NCBI GenBank assembly: GCA_002783405.1
Contig: PFGG01000047.1
Coordinates: 1-64,000, forward strand
Source: a bacterium (Candidatus Blackallbacteria) CG13_big_fil_rev_8_21_14_2_50_49_14
GTDB taxonomy: Bacteria; Cyanobacteriota; Sericytochromatia; UBA7694
Direction: 5' to 3'
Length of the DNA stretch: 64,000 nucleotides
In this document: piece by piece, positions 44,847 through 54,556 of the stretch
How the letters are laid out: each line of letters opens with the position of its first letter
How positions within the stretch are numbered: the stretch's first letter is position 1
The notes under the pieces: model-generated
The model's database searches: none
What the model was told of the DNA's origin: nothing
The model's input: the letters and a program-made list of their open reading frames with translations, nothing else
Translations under genes and position numbers: made by a program

Positions 44847-45548
44847 ATGATATTCAGACAAATGTTTGATGCTGAAAGCTGGACCTATACTTATCTGATT
44901 GCCGATGAAGAGACCCGCGAAGCGGCCTTGATCGACAGCGTGCATGAAAAATCAGAACGCGATGCCAAGGTTCTGCAGGAATTGGGACTCAAACTCAAAT
45001 ACCTGCTGGAAACCCATGTGCACGCCGACCATATCACAGGAGTCACCGATCTCAAGCAGACCTTTCCAGGTGCACAATCTGTGGTTTCACAGTATGGCGG
45101 CGCTCCCTGTGCGGATATTCAAGCGGATGATGGCTATGTTTTACAGCTCGGAAAGTCTGAAATTAAGGTCATTTCAACCCCCGGACATACTGATGGCTGT
45201 GTTTCCTACCTGGTGGATGGAAAAGTGTTTACCGGAGACACCCTTCTGATCCGGGGCTGCGGACGCACCGACTTTCAACAGGGCGATGCGGGCAAACTCT
45301 ATGATTCCGTTACTCAAAAACTCTTCAGTCTGCCCGATGAAACCCTGGTCTATCCTGCCCACAATTATATTGGTCTGGAAGTAAGCAGTATCGGCGAAGA
45401 AAAACGCCTGAACCCCCGTTTGGCCAAGAAAAGCCGCGAAGAGTTCATTGAAATTATGAACAATCTTAAACTTCCCCAGCCTGCTAAAATTATGGAATCG
45501 GTTCCCGCCAATCTGAAATGCGGCAATCTGGCTGCATTGAATACTTAG
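44847..45548 (+). CDS. Persulfide dioxygenase (ETHE1/PDO-like metallo-beta-lactamase fold)
   Basis: Mononuclear-iron dioxygenase that oxidises glutathione persulfide or similar to sulfite. 233 residues. THVHADH (H57, H59, D61, H62), GHTDG (H113), FTGDTLLI (D130) and PAHNY (H171) are the MBL-fold residues; in ETHE1 the iron is bound by the equivalents of H57, H113 and D130. RGCGRTDFQQGD is typical of PDOs. ATG 44847 is chosen because GAGGAG is 9 bases before it; a GTG 6 bases upstream is too close. It belongs with TSUP and rhodanese. Confidence 0.94.
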   Translation: MIFRQMFDAESWTYTYLIADEETREAALIDSVHEKSERDAKVLQELGLKLKYLLETHVHADHITGVTDLKQTFPGAQSVVSQYGGAPCADIQADDGYVLQLGKSEIKVISTPGHTDGCVSYLVDGKVFTGDTLLIRGCGRTDFQQGDAGKLYDSVTQKLFSLPDETLVYPAHNYIGLEVSSIGEEKRLNPRLAKKSREEFIEIMNNLKLPQPAKIMESVPANLKCGNLAALNT

Positions 45549-45588
45549 CGCTCACCCAGTTACAGAAATAAACAGGAGTATCACTGCA

Positions 45589-45909
45589 ATGTCTTTTCAT
45601 CAAATGTTTCTCAAGGATATTTACGAACTCTATCAGGAAAAAAAGTCTGATTATGAGTGGATCGACGTACGCCGCCCCGATGAATGGGAAATCGGAACCA
45701 TTCCCGGTGTACAACGCATTGTGCTGGATGATTTGCCCGATCATTTCGACAAAATGGACAAATCCCGCACATATATCATGATCTGCCGCAGCGGTGGACG
45801 CAGTGGCAGAGCCTGTCATCACATGGCAGAGAACGGTTTTAAAAATCTGATCAATTTTGAAGGGGGCATGCTCAGTTGGTATGCCGCCGGCCATGAGCTT
45901 GAAAAATAG
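45589..45909 (+). CDS. Single-domain rhodanese
   Basis: 106 residues with DVRRPDEWEIGTIPG and the active loop ICRSGGRS with catalytic C66. It moves sulfane sulfur between thiosulfate/persulfide and acceptors such as glutathione, and in such operons supplies or uses the PDO substrate. AGGAG is 11 bases before the ATG. It is last in the unit and followed by a strong terminator. Confidence 0.93.
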   Translation: MSFHQMFLKDIYELYQEKKSDYEWIDVRRPDEWEIGTIPGVQRIVLDDLPDHFDKMDKSRTYIMICRSGGRSGRACHHMAENGFKNLINFEGGMLSWYAAGHELEK

Positions 45910-45935
45910 TTTTTGAGTATTTAACTCAAAGTAAA

Positions 45936-45965
45936 AAGGGGGCGGTAATTACCGCCCCTTTAGGT
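45936..45965 (+). terminator. Terminator of the TSUP-PDO-rhodanese unit
   Basis: GC-rich hairpin around GGCGGTAATTACCGCC with outer G/C and A/T pairs (one bulged G), followed by TTTAGGTTTTT. Good intrinsic terminator. Confidence 0.8.
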
Positions 45966-46019
45966 TTTTCCCCTTTTCTCAAAGCTTGGATATACTGAAT
46001 TTAGAGCAAGTCAAAAGGC

Positions 46020-46048
46020 TTGCGTTGGGTCTTAAAATATACTATACT
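46020..46048 (+). promoter_or_regulatory. Promoter of the YeeE/YedE pair (TTGCGT - 17 bp - TATACT)
   Basis: -35 TTGCGT at 46020-46025 and -10 TATACT at 46043-46048 with 17-bp spacing. The -10 lies inside operator 3. A TATAGT at 46052 is an alternative -10. Confidence 0.6.
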
Positions 46049-46057
46049 GGGTATAGT
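46041..46057. promoter_or_regulatory. Operator 3: ACTATAC-TGG-GTATAGT
   Basis: Perfect 7-bp-arm inverted repeat with the shared core ATACTGGGTAT. It overlaps the -10 of the YeeE/YedE promoter, linking these genes to the same repressor as the TSUP unit. Confidence 0.82.
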
Positions 46058-46079
46058 AAAAACAGGAGTTTAAACTGCA

Positions 46080-46526
46080 ATGGTGATTGAAAACTTTACA
46101 CCCGTTTCGGCCCTGATTGGGGGAGGACTTGTGGGCAGCGCAGCTGCGTTGCTAATGTTGTTTAATGGCAAAATTGCAGGGATCAGTGGGATAACCAAAG
46201 GAATCTTAGCAGAATGCCCCACTCCCCAAGAGCGCTTCTGGCGTATTGCCTTTGTCCTGGGACTGATTGTCGGCGGTTTTGCCATGGTACAGTTTCTACC
46301 TGCCGCCACCGCAAAAGTACTCAGCTTGAATCCGATTCAACTGGCCATTGGGGGGCTCCTGGTCGGGGTCGGTACCGCCATGGGCAATGGCTGCACAAGC
46401 GGTCACGGTGTCTGCGGTCTGGCACGACGTTCTCCCCGTTCACTGGCCTCGGTGACAACCTTTATGGGAATCGGATTTGTCACGATGTTTTTATTGACAC
46501 ATGTATTCGGAGTGGGGAGATTCTAA
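46080..46526 (+). CDS. YeeE/YedE family transporter, half 1
   Basis: 148 residues with four helices. The family motif GNGCTSGHGVCGLAR (about 101-115) carries the Cys residues thought to pass sulfur in this family (thiosulfate uptake in E. coli YeeE; PmpA/PmpB-like halves next to PDO genes). It is the N-terminal half of what is a single protein in other bacteria. AGGAG is 12 bases before the ATG. The second half begins 2 bp after its stop codon. Confidence 0.92.
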   Translation: MVIENFTPVSALIGGGLVGSAAALLMLFNGKIAGISGITKGILAECPTPQERFWRIAFVLGLIVGGFAMVQFLPAATAKVLSLNPIQLAIGGLLVGVGTAMGNGCTSGHGVCGLARRSPRSLASVTTFMGIGFVTMFLLTHVFGVGRF

Positions 46527-46528
46527 AC

Positions 46529-47023
46529 ATGAAAATCTATTTAAGCGCCTTTGTTTCAGGCTTGGTTCTGGCAATTGGCCTGGGCATCTCAGGCATGATG
46601 AATCCACAAAAAGTCCAGGGATTCCTGGATCTGGCAGGCCGCTGGGACCCCAGTCTGGCGTTGGTCATGGGCGGCGCTTTGGCCGTGACCTTTGTGACCT
46701 ACCCCCTGATTTTTAAGCGCAAACATCCCATTCTCAGCGAAAGTTTTTCACTGCCCAGCGGCAATAAAATAGATTTTAAGTTGATTGCTGGCGCCGCTCT
46801 CTTTGGATCGGGTTGGGCGATTGCAGGCCTGTGTCCTGGCCCTGCCCTGGCCAATCTGGGCAGTTTCAACCCCGCAGTCTTGGCCTTTGTGGTCACCATG
46901 CTGATCGGTTTTGTGCTCTATCAGCGCATTTCACTCTTTGAAATCAAACACGAAAAAATCTCAGAAGTAGAAAAGAAACACAAAACCGAAGAACTCTGCC
47001 AGGAGGAATGCCTGGTCGAGTAA
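46529..47023 (+). CDS. YeeE/YedE family transporter, half 2
   Basis: 164 residues with about four helices and the family motif AGLCPGPALANLG (about 89-101). The cytoplasmic tail is Lys/Glu-rich and ends with two Cys (ELCQEECLVE), which could take part in sulfur transfer. GGGGAG is upstream; only 2 bp separate it from half 1, so the two are surely made together. A longer open frame upstream is antisense-type shadow and not used. Confidence 0.92.
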   Translation: MKIYLSAFVSGLVLAIGLGISGMMNPQKVQGFLDLAGRWDPSLALVMGGALAVTFVTYPLIFKRKHPILSESFSLPSGNKIDFKLIAGAALFGSGWAIAGLCPGPALANLGSFNPAVLAFVVTMLIGFVLYQRISLFEIKHEKISEVEKKHKTEELCQEECLVE

Positions 47024-47043
47024 TACGATCCGATCAGAACCCC

Positions 47044-47082
47044 AAAAGCCCAGCACAGATGGGTCGTCTGTGTTGGGCTTTT
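47044..47082 (+). terminator. Terminator of the YeeE/YedE unit
   Basis: Long 16-bp stem (one G-T pair) with left arm AAAAGCCCAGCACAGA at 47044-47059 and right arm at 47067-47082 ending in TTTT. A strong intrinsic terminator, symmetric enough to work in both directions. Confidence 0.88.
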
Positions 47083-47154
47083 GCCATGAAAGGTATTCAG
47101 ATCAAGGCTGAACAGATAAAATAGAGAATCATTTCGAAGGAAAACAGCCCAAGC

Positions 47155-47613
47155 ATGTCTGAAGATTCAGCGCCCCCGATCTGGGTAGACGCCGATGCCT
47201 GTCCCAAACCTGTGAAAGAAATTCTCTACCGGGCCTGTCAACGGCACCGCAGGCCCTTGATTCTGGTCGCCAATATGCCCCTCAATACTCCCCAAAGCCC
47301 CTGGATTTCTACGCTTCAGGTCGAAGCCGGAGTAGATGTTGCAGACAATGCGATTGCTGAACGGGTGCAGGCTGGGGAGCTGGTGATCAGTGCAGATATC
47401 CCGCTGGCTGCTGACGTGGTCGCCAAAGGCGCCCTTTGCCTGAACCCACGCGGTACGCTTTATACCCGCGATAATATTCACCATTTTCTCAGTATGCGCA
47501 ATCTCTTTGATGAATTGCGCAGCAGCGAAGAAATTCGGGGAGGCCCCAAACCCTTCAGTCACAAAGACCGCATGGCCTTTGCCAATCAATTGGAAAAAGT
47601 CCTGCGCCGCTAG
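47155..47613 (+). CDS. yaiI: YaiI/YqxD family protein (UPF0178, DUF188)
   Basis: 152 residues. The family pattern VDADACPKPVKE at the start and ISADIPLA, RGTLYT and GPKPFSHKDRMAFANQLE later are clear. The fold is PIN/NYN-like and a nuclease role has been suggested, but no function is proven. AAGGA is upstream, rather far from the ATG. Monocistronic between two terminators. Confidence 0.93.
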   Translation: MSEDSAPPIWVDADACPKPVKEILYRACQRHRRPLILVANMPLNTPQSPWISTLQVEAGVDVADNAIAERVQAGELVISADIPLAADVVAKGALCLNPRGTLYTRDNIHHFLSMRNLFDELRSSEEIRGGPKPFSHKDRMAFANQLEKVLRR

Positions 47614-47646
47614 TGCTTGGCGGTTTTGATGGTTTTCGGACACACA

Positions 47647-47672
47647 AAAAGCCGACCCGAAGGCCGGCTTTT
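47647..47672. terminator. Bidirectional terminator between yaiI and acnA
   Basis: AAAAGCCG (47647-47654) / CGGCTTTT (47665-47672) with a partly paired interior. A and T runs on both sides make it work for both convergent genes. Confidence 0.8.
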
Positions 47673-47686
47673 CAGTCAAAATTCGT

Positions 47687-50389
47687 TTACTTCATAAACT
47701 GACGCAGAACCGTCTGAAGAATGCCCCCATTGCGATAATAATCGACTTCCACAGGGGTATCAATCCGGCAGCGGGCGTCAAAATTCACGCTCTCGCCATT
47801 GGCTTTACGTGCCGTCACCTGAACCATCTGCTGGGGTTTGAGCTGATCATCAACCACAATTGAGAAAAACTCAGAACCATCCAGGCCCAGGCTGCTGGGG
47901 TTTTCACCCTCTTTGAACTGCAAGGGCAGCACACCCATGCCCACCAAATTGGAGCGGTGAATCCGTTCAAAGGACTCCGCAATCACGGCCCGCACACCGA
48001 GCAGGAAAGTGCCTTTGGCAGCCCAGTCACGGGAAGAGCCCGTGCCATATTCTTTGCCCGCCAGAATCACCAGGGGTGTACCCGCCTGCTGGTATTTTTC
48101 AGAGGCCTCGTAAATAAACATCTGCTCATTGCTGGGCAGATAGGTGGTATAACCCCCTTCTGTGCCAGGAGCCATCTGGTTTTTCAGACGAACATTGGCA
48201 AAGGTGCCCCGGGTCATGACCCGGTCATTGCCACGGCGCGAGCCGTAGGAATTGAAATCACCGGGCTGAACACTGTTGCCGACCAGATATTGGGCAGCAG
48301 GTGTGCCCACCTTGATTGCACCAGCAGGAGAGATATGATCGGTGGTAATCGAATCGCCGACCTTGACCAGCACCCGTGCTTCGTTGATGGGCTGAATCGT
48401 CCCTGGCTCTTGCGCCATGCCCACAAAGAAGGGCGGTTCCTGGATATAGGTTGAACTGTCGTTCCAGGCGTATAAATCACCCGGTGTGACAGGAATAGCA
48501 TTCCACTCTTGATTGGATTGGGCGATGCCGTTGTACATCTGGTTAAACAACTCAGGATTCAAGGCATCATCCAAAAGGGCCGCAATTTCAGCATTGCTGG
48601 GCCAGATATCCTTGAGATAAACCGGCTGACCTTCACTGTCGGTTCCCAAGGCTTCTTTGACCAGGTCAATATCCACCGTACCCGCCAAAGCATAGGCCAC
48701 CACCAAAGGAGGAGAAGCCAGGAAATTGGCCTTGACGCTCTGGTGCACACGGCCCTCAAAATTACGGTTGCCTGAGAGGACACTGGCAGCAATCAAATCA
48801 CCGTCTTTAATCGCTTTTTCAACCGCATCGGGCAGGGGGCCAGAATTGCCAATACAGGTCGTACAGCCATAGCCCACCAGGTTAAAGCCCAATTGATTGA
48901 GATAGGGGCTCAAACCGGCTTTGTCGAGATATTCTGTCACCACGCGTGAGCCCGGAGCCAGCGAAGTTTTCACATAGGGCTTCACCTTCAGGCCTTTGGC
49001 TACGGCTTTTTTCGCGACCAGACCGGCAGCGAGCAGCACAGACGGATTGGAGGTATTGGTACAGCTGGTAATCGCAGCAATCACCACATCGCCATGCTTC
49101 ATGGTGATTTCTTGGCCTTGATCCGCATATACTCCGGTATTGCCCAGTTTGTCCTCGCTCAGTGAGAAACCACTGGTGGCCACAGTAGAAGTCAGGGCCG
49201 AACGGAAGGTTTCCTGCATCTGATTGAGGGGCACACGGTCCTGAGGACGCTTGGGGCCCGCCAGAGAGGGCTGAACAGTGGACATATCCAATTCAAGGGT
49301 ATCGGTGAAAACAGGGTCTGCGGTTTCATCGGTACGGAAAAGCCCCTGGGCCTTGGAATAGGCTTCAACCAGACTGACCAGATCTGCACTGCGACCACTG
49401 CGCGAGAGATAGCGCAGGCTTTCAGCATCGATGGGGAAAAAGCCCATGGTGGCACCATATTCAGGTGCCATATTGGCAATCGTAGCGCGATCAGGCAAAG
49501 AAATATTGCTCAAGCCGGAACCGTAAAACTCAACAAATTTACCCACCACCCCTTTTTTGCGCAGCATTTGGGTAATCGTTAAGGTCAAATCGGTAGCGGT
49601 CACGCCCTCAGGCAAACTGCCTGTGAGTTTAAAGCCAATCACTTCAGGAATCAGCATATAAATCGGCTGACCCAGCATCACGGCTTCGGCTTCAATCCCG
49701 CCGACCCCCCAACCCACAACGCCCAGACCATTGATCATGGTGGTATGAGAATCGGTGCCCACGAGAGAATCGGGATAGGCCACGGTATCGTCGCCTTCGG
49801 CTGAAGACCAAACCCCACGGGCCAGATACTCCAGGTTCACCTGGTGTACAATCCCGCGACCAGGCGGCACCACGCCAAAATTATCGAGGGCCTGCTGGCC
49901 CCAGCGCAAAAACTCATAGCGCTCGCGGTTACGTTCCATTTCTTTTTCAATATTCTTGCTGAAAGAATCGCTTTGACCAAAATAATCGACCTGAACAGAG
50001 TGGTCAATCACCAGATCCACGGGGCAAATCGGGTTAATTTTTTTAGGATCTCCCCCCATACGGGCCATGGCGGCACGCATCGCGGCCAAATCGACAACGG
50101 CAGGAACGCCTGTAAAATCTTGCAAAATGACGCGGGCGGGTTTAAAGGGAATTTCTTCCTGAACAGGTTGGGCGGCATTGTAGGTGGCCAGTTTTTTGAC
50201 ATCTTCACGGCTGACCACATAGTCATCACAATTGCGCAGGACAGACTCCAGCAAAACCTTGATTGAAAAGGGCAGGGAATGAATGGCTGAATAGCCTTGG
50301 TCAGCCAGTTTGGACAGGCTGTAATAATAGGAGATTCCGGCGCCCGTTTCCAGGGCTGTGCGGGTTCCCAAGAGATCGTGTGTGCTCAT
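47687..50389 (-). CDS. acnA: Aconitate hydratase A
   Basis: TCA cycle enzyme that interconverts citrate and isocitrate through a [4Fe-4S] cluster. 900 residues (E. coli AcnA 891). The cluster cysteines lie in [13 protein letters not shown] and [14 protein letters not shown]. The C-terminal swivel domain has [16 protein letters not shown], which carries the catalytic Ser. Start at ATG 50389, where AAGGA is at the right distance; 16 codons upstream are not used. A TATCAT -10-like box lies in the region shared with the divergent regulator. No other TCA genes nearby. Confidence 0.96.
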   Translation of the reverse strand: MSTHDLLGTRTALETGAGISYYYSLSKLADQGYSAIHSLPFSIKVLLESVLRNCDDYVVSREDVKKLATYNAAQPVQEEIPFKPARVILQDFTGVPAVVDLAAMRAAMARMGGDPKKINPICPVDLVIDHSVQVDYFGQSDSFSKNIEKEMERNRERYEFLRWGQQALDNFGVVPPGRGIVHQVNLEYLARGVWSSAEGDDTVAYPDSLVGTDSHTTMINGLGVVGWGVGGIEAEAVMLGQPIYMLIPEVIGFKLTGSLPEGVTATDLTLTITQMLRKKGVVGKFVEFYGSGLSNISLPDRATIANMAPEYGATMGFFPIDAESLRYLSRSGRSADLVSLVEAYSKAQGLFRTDETADPVFTDTLELDMSTVQPSLAGPKRPQDRVPLNQMQETFRSALTSTVATSGFSLSEDKLGNTGVYADQGQEITMKHGDVVIAAITSCTNTSNPSVLLAAGLVAKKAVAKGLKVKPYVKTSLAPGSRVVTEYLDKAGLSPYLNQLGFNLVGYGCTTCIGNSGPLPDAVEKAIKDGDLIAASVLSGNRNFEGRVHQSVKANFLASPPLVVAYALAGTVDIDLVKEALGTDSEGQPVYLKDIWPSNAEIAALLDDALNPELFNQMYNGIAQSNQEWNAIPVTPGDLYAWNDSSTYIQEPPFFVGMAQEPGTIQPINEARVLVKVGDSITTDHISPAGAIKVGTPAAQYLVGNSVQPGDFNSYGSRRGNDRVMTRGTFANVRLKNQMAPGTEGGYTTYLPSNEQMFIYEASEKYQQAGTPLVILAGKEYGTGSSRDWAAKGTFLLGVRAVIAESFERIHRSNLVGMGVLPLQFKEGENPSSLGLDGSEFFSIVVDDQLKPQQMVQVTARKANGESVNFDARCRIDTPVEVDYYRNGGILQTVLRQFMK

Positions 50390-50528
50390 GAGAGGGATCC
50401 TTTCTGGTGATTCTGAATACAGATTCATGATACACAAATCTGACCTGATCCGGCCGAAATAGTAGGAAATTCAAGCGACTGGAAAGGGGTTTAAAATATA
50501 AAAGCACGCCGAAGGAACTTAATAAGGA

Positions 50529-50534
50529 TATAAT
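50529..50534 (+). promoter_or_regulatory. Perfect -10 TATAAT upstream of the OmpR-type regulator
   Basis: TATAAT at 50529-50534, 44 bases before the ATG at 50578. No good -35 at 17 bp, so it may need an activator. Confidence 0.5.
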
Positions 50535-50577
50535 AATATTTATAGTTTGGGTTAATCCAAGGGGAATGTGGTAAAAG

Positions 50578-51315
50578 ATGGCTCGAATCCTGGTCGCAGA
50601 TGATGATATCTTTATTCTTCAGTTTATAGATAAAATTCTGCACAGCTCTGAATACGAAACCATTTTGGTACAAAATGGTGAAGAGGCACTGCGCAAATAC
50701 TATGAATGCGCCCCTGATCTGGTACTCTTAGACGTGATGATGCCCAAAAAAAATGGACTGGATGTCTGCCGCGAAATTCGTGAGCAGAATGCCTTGATCC
50801 CCATTCTGCTGCTCACGGCCAAGCAACAGATCGAAAATAAAGTAGCGGGCCTTGAAAGCGGCGCGGATGACTATATCACCAAACCCTTTGACCGCCATGA
50901 ACTGCTCGCGCGAATTCAGAGTGCTTTGCGCCGTCAACAGGCGATTGAAGGCAAACAGGAAAGTCCATCCCCCGAAAAAGTTTCGATTGATCTTTTGGAT
51001 CTCTACCTGAATACCTGGCAGGCCGAATACAACCATACCCCGATCAAACTCTCGCGTACCGAATTCAAACTTTTACGCGTCTTCTGTGAAAACCCAGATA
51101 CGGTGATTGAACGACAGTATCTGCTCAACCATGTCTGGGATTACGAAGAAAACAGTTCTACCCGTACCGTGGATAATTTTATTATGCGGGTACGCAAAAA
51201 ACTACAAACCCTTGTTCAGGCCCAAGGCGAAAGTTTTCCCAATCTGGAAACCCTCTATGGCATTGGCTATCGCCTGAACTCATCTCAAGGTGCCGGGTGG
51301 CACGCAGAACCCTAA
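50578..51315 (+). CDS. OmpR/PhoB-family response regulator
   Basis: 245 residues. Receiver (1-120) with D8-D10, phosphoacceptor D52, T80 and K102, then a winged-helix DNA-binding domain (about 135-235) with LSRTEFKLLRVF and TVDNFIMRVRKKL. It should bind DNA as a dimer after phosphorylation. No kinase gene is adjacent, so it is an orphan; the PAS kinase at 6.7 kb is a possible but unproven partner. Followed by glgP after 40 bp, so it may share its transcript. Confidence 0.92.
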   Translation: MARILVADDDIFILQFIDKILHSSEYETILVQNGEEALRKYYECAPDLVLLDVMMPKKNGLDVCREIREQNALIPILLLTAKQQIENKVAGLESGADDYITKPFDRHELLARIQSALRRQQAIEGKQESPSPEKVSIDLLDLYLNTWQAEYNHTPIKLSRTEFKLLRVFCENPDTVIERQYLLNHVWDYEENSSTRTVDNFIMRVRKKLQTLVQAQGESFPNLETLYGIGYRLNSSQGAGWHAEP

Positions 51316-51355
51316 GCCCAGCGAAACCAGCATTGATACAGCAAGGAATACCCCG

Positions 51356-53812
51356 ATGAAAAAACTTGATTGCTCTCCCCTTGAAAACACGGCGGAGGCC
51401 CTTGAAACCGCGATTTGCCACCATGTGCGCTATCAACTTGCCAGCCGCATGAAAAATCTCTCGCGGGGAGATCTTTACCAGGCCCTGTCTCTGGCCGTAC
51501 GCGATCGTCTGGTGGAACGCATGCTGGACACCGAAGACCGCAACCAGGAAAAACAAGCCAAACGGCTCTATTATCTTTCAATGGAATTTTTGATGGGCCA
51601 GTTTCTTGAGAACAATCTCTACAATCTGGATATTCTCGAACCCACCCGTGCAGCTTTGAGCAATCTGGGCGTAGATCTGCGCGAAATTTGCGATTATGAG
51701 CCCGATGCGGCCCTGGGCAACGGGGGCTTGGGGCGTCTGGCCGCTTGTTTTCTCGATTCTTTGGCCAGTCTCAATCTGCCAGGCTATGGCTACGGCATCA
51801 ATTATGAGTTTGGGCTATTTAAACAGGAAATTCACAACCACTGCCAGGAAGAAAGACCCGATCACTGGATGGAAGAAGGCACCCCCTGGGAAATCGAGCG
51901 CCGCAGTGAAGCCTGTATTATTCCGGTTTATGGCCGGGTAGAACACGCTGCCGATCGCAATGGCGATTATAACCCCATGTGGGTCAACTGGCGCGTCTTG
52001 ATTGGCGTTCCCCACGATATTCCGATTGTGGGCTATGGCGGCCAGACGGTTAATTTCCTGCGTCTCTTCAGCGCCCGCTCTTCGCATGAATTTGATATGA
52101 AAATCTTCAACCAGGGCGATTATATCCGGGCCGTGGAACAAAAAATCTCAAGCGAAACCATCACCAAGGTACTCTACCCCTCTGACTCCATTGAAGCGGG
52201 CAAAGAGCTGCGTCTGCTGCAGGAATATTTCCTGGTGGCCTGTGCGCTGCGGGATATTGTCAACAACCACCTGCGTCAGCACAGCAGCCTGATTCACCTG
52301 CATGAAAAAGCCGCGATTCAGCTCAATGATACCCATCCTGCCCTGGCCGTAGCCGAACTGATGCGTTTGCTGGTCGATGAACAGCAAATTCCCTGGGACA
52401 AAGCCTGGGAAATCACCACCCGCACCCTGGCCTATACCAACCACACGCTCATGCCCGAAGCCCTTGAAAAATGGCCGGTTTCGCTGATGGCCAAAGTTTT
52501 GCCCCGCCATTTGCAATTGATTCAGGAAATCGAACGCCGCTTTTTAACCCAAATTCATTTACAGTGGCCCGAAAACCCACTCAAATGGCAAAAGGTTTCG
52601 CTCTTTGAAGGCGAAGGCGATTACCGCCAGGTGCGCATGGCCCATCTCGCCATTCTGGGTTCTCATTCTGTCAACGGGGTCTCGGCCCTGCATACCGAGC
52701 TGATCAAATCCCAGCTGGTGCCTGAGTTTTATGAGCTTTGGCCTGAAAAATTCAATAATAAAACCAATGGCGTCACCCCCCGTCGCTGGCTGCTCAAGGC
52801 CAACCCCCTGCTCTCCACCCTGATTACTGAAAAAATCGGCAAGGGCTGGATTCAAAATCTGGATCAACTGCGCCAGCTTGAACCCTATGCGGCTGACAAC
52901 GGTTTTCAGGAAGAATTCATGCGGATTAAACGCGCCAATAAAAGCCGTTTGGCCCGCGTGATTGAAGATACCACACATTATCTGGTGGATCCTGATTCCC
53001 TCTTTGATATTCAAATCAAACGCATGCACGAATACAAGCGCCAGCTGCTCTGCCTGATGCATGTCATTCACGAATACCTGACCATTACCGAAGAAGGCAA
53101 AGACCTGACCGTACCCCGCACGTATATTTTCGCGGGCAAAGCCGCTCCTGGCTATTGGGCCGCCAAACAGATCATCCGCCTGATCAACCAGGTAGCCGAA
53201 GTGGTCAATACAGATAAACGCGTGGGCGATCAGCTCAAACTGGTTTTTATTCCCGATTACCGCGTTTCACTGGCTGAAAAAATTATTCCCGCCGCCGATT
53301 TAAGTGAGCAAATCTCCACCGCTGGCAAAGAGGCCTCGGGCACGGGCAATATGAAATTTGCGCTCAACGGGGCCCTCACGATTGGCACCCTGGACGGTGC
53401 CAATATTGAAATTGGCGAAGAAGTGGGCGAAGACAATATCTTTATCTTTGGCCTGAAAGCCGAAGAAATTCAGGCCCTACGTGATCAAAACAGCTATGAC
53501 CCCTGGAGCTGGTACCAAAAGCCCGAGGTTCAGCGCGTGGTGGACACCTTTAATTCCACCCGTTTCTGTGCTGAAGAACCCGGTCTGTTTGAGTGGCTGT
53601 TTGAATCCCTGGTTACCCAGGACACCTATTTCCATCTTGCCGATTTCCCCTCGTATATCGCCGCCCAGGAAAAGGTGGGTCAAAACTACCTTCAGCGCAG
53701 TGACTGGGCCCAAAAGGCCATTCTGAACGTGGCTCGGGTGGGCAAATTTTCAAGTGACCGCACGATTTCAGAATACGCCAAAGAGGTTTGGAACATTCAG
53801 CCCACCGTCTGA
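51356..53812 (+). CDS. glgP: Glycogen/starch/alpha-glucan phosphorylase
   Basis: GT35 enzyme that releases glucose-1-phosphate from alpha-1,4-glucan ends with PLP as cofactor. 818 residues, the usual bacterial length. The Schiff-base Lys is K667 in EASGTGNMKF. AALGNGGLGRLAACFLDSLA and IQLNDTHPALAVAELMR are also typical. Start at ATG 51356 (AAGGA 9 bases before); the open frame upstream runs into the regulator gene and is not real. The close regulator gene (40 bp) suggests joint transcription, perhaps linking glycogen use to a two-component signal. No other glg genes are present. Confidence 0.96.
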   Translation: MKKLDCSPLENTAEALETAICHHVRYQLASRMKNLSRGDLYQALSLAVRDRLVERMLDTEDRNQEKQAKRLYYLSMEFLMGQFLENNLYNLDILEPTRAALSNLGVDLREICDYEPDAALGNGGLGRLAACFLDSLASLNLPGYGYGINYEFGLFKQEIHNHCQEERPDHWMEEGTPWEIERRSEACIIPVYGRVEHAADRNGDYNPMWVNWRVLIGVPHDIPIVGYGGQTVNFLRLFSARSSHEFDMKIFNQGDYIRAVEQKISSETITKVLYPSDSIEAGKELRLLQEYFLVACALRDIVNNHLRQHSSLIHLHEKAAIQLNDTHPALAVAELMRLLVDEQQIPWDKAWEITTRTLAYTNHTLMPEALEKWPVSLMAKVLPRHLQLIQEIERRFLTQIHLQWPENPLKWQKVSLFEGEGDYRQVRMAHLAILGSHSVNGVSALHTELIKSQLVPEFYELWPEKFNNKTNGVTPRRWLLKANPLLSTLITEKIGKGWIQNLDQLRQLEPYAADNGFQEEFMRIKRANKSRLARVIEDTTHYLVDPDSLFDIQIKRMHEYKRQLLCLMHVIHEYLTITEEGKDLTVPRTYIFAGKAAPGYWAAKQIIRLINQVAEVVNTDKRVGDQLKLVFIPDYRVSLAEKIIPAADLSEQISTAGKEASGTGNMKFALNGALTIGTLDGANIEIGEEVGEDNIFIFGLKAEEIQALRDQNSYDPWSWYQKPEVQRVVDTFNSTRFCAEEPGLFEWLFESLVTQDTYFHLADFPSYIAAQEKVGQNYLQRSDWAQKAILNVARVGKFSSDRTISEYAKEVWNIQPTV

Positions 53813-53863
53813 AGCTTTTCCAGTGCAGCTTTCAAACCCCTGTGCCAACAAAGGTATTTTTTG

Positions 53864-54439
53864 ATGTCTCTATTTTTCAGAAAATTTCTCGTTTACCCAC
53901 TGGGTTTGCTTTTGCTGCTGCCAGCACTGGCGCAGCCGCCAAGGGCTCAAGCCAGCTCCCAACCCCAGGAAACCCTTGTTCCGCTTCAGCAACCGGTACT
54001 GAGCTTAAGACTTCCTGCCGGTTGGCGTTTGCAAACAGAAGCCAGCCCGTGGTGGGGAAGCCAAACAGAAATGGCCCGCTTTGCCCCGCCAGAAACATCC
54101 CAAGGTCTGCCCGAATTGATCATCAGTCAGGAAAACATGATCGGGGCCCCCCTCGCGCTCCTGCCAGAGCACCTGCCCTCAGCCTATGCCCAGATTTATC
54201 CCGACTGGAAGCTTTACACCACAAGCCCACAGCCCTTCGGGCGCCAAGATCAGTACCTGATTGCCGGATATTTGCGCAAAGGAGAAATGGAGTTGGGAAT
54301 GGTACAGGTCTTTCTTTTTTATACAAGTGAACAGGCCTATCTTTTGACCTTTCTCTGCCAGGCCCCTGATCTGCCAAGCCATTATGATCACTTTGCCGAA
54401 ATCGCAGCCCAGACCCACCCGATTAAAACACCTGATTGA
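53864..54439 (+). CDS. Secreted protein of unknown function, 191 aa
   Basis: Not recognised. ATG 53864 is preceded by AAAGG at 10 bases. A Sec signal peptide ends near AQASS. The mature part has LRLPAGWRLQTEASPWWG near its start and a later strand-rich half ending with AYLLTFLCQAP. This layout (short beta domain with a LPxGW start) recalls PsbP/DcrB/LpqN-type folds, but I cannot confirm it. It lies 51 bp after glgP on the same strand. Confidence 0.65.
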   Translation: MSLFFRKFLVYPLGLLLLLPALAQPPRAQASSQPQETLVPLQQPVLSLRLPAGWRLQTEASPWWGSQTEMARFAPPETSQGLPELIISQENMIGAPLALLPEHLPSAYAQIYPDWKLYTTSPQPFGRQDQYLIAGYLRKGEMELGMVQVFLFYTSEQAYLLTFLCQAPDLPSHYDHFAEIAAQTHPIKTPD

Positions 54440-54556
54440 GCAGGGGTAAGGCCCATTGAAGCTGTTCAGAAAAAACCCTCAGCTACCCAGAAAAAGAAAT
54501 GCCCTGAGCCGTAGCTGGGTCAGAAGGGAGAGGCTGGACGCCAAAAAATGAAAAAG

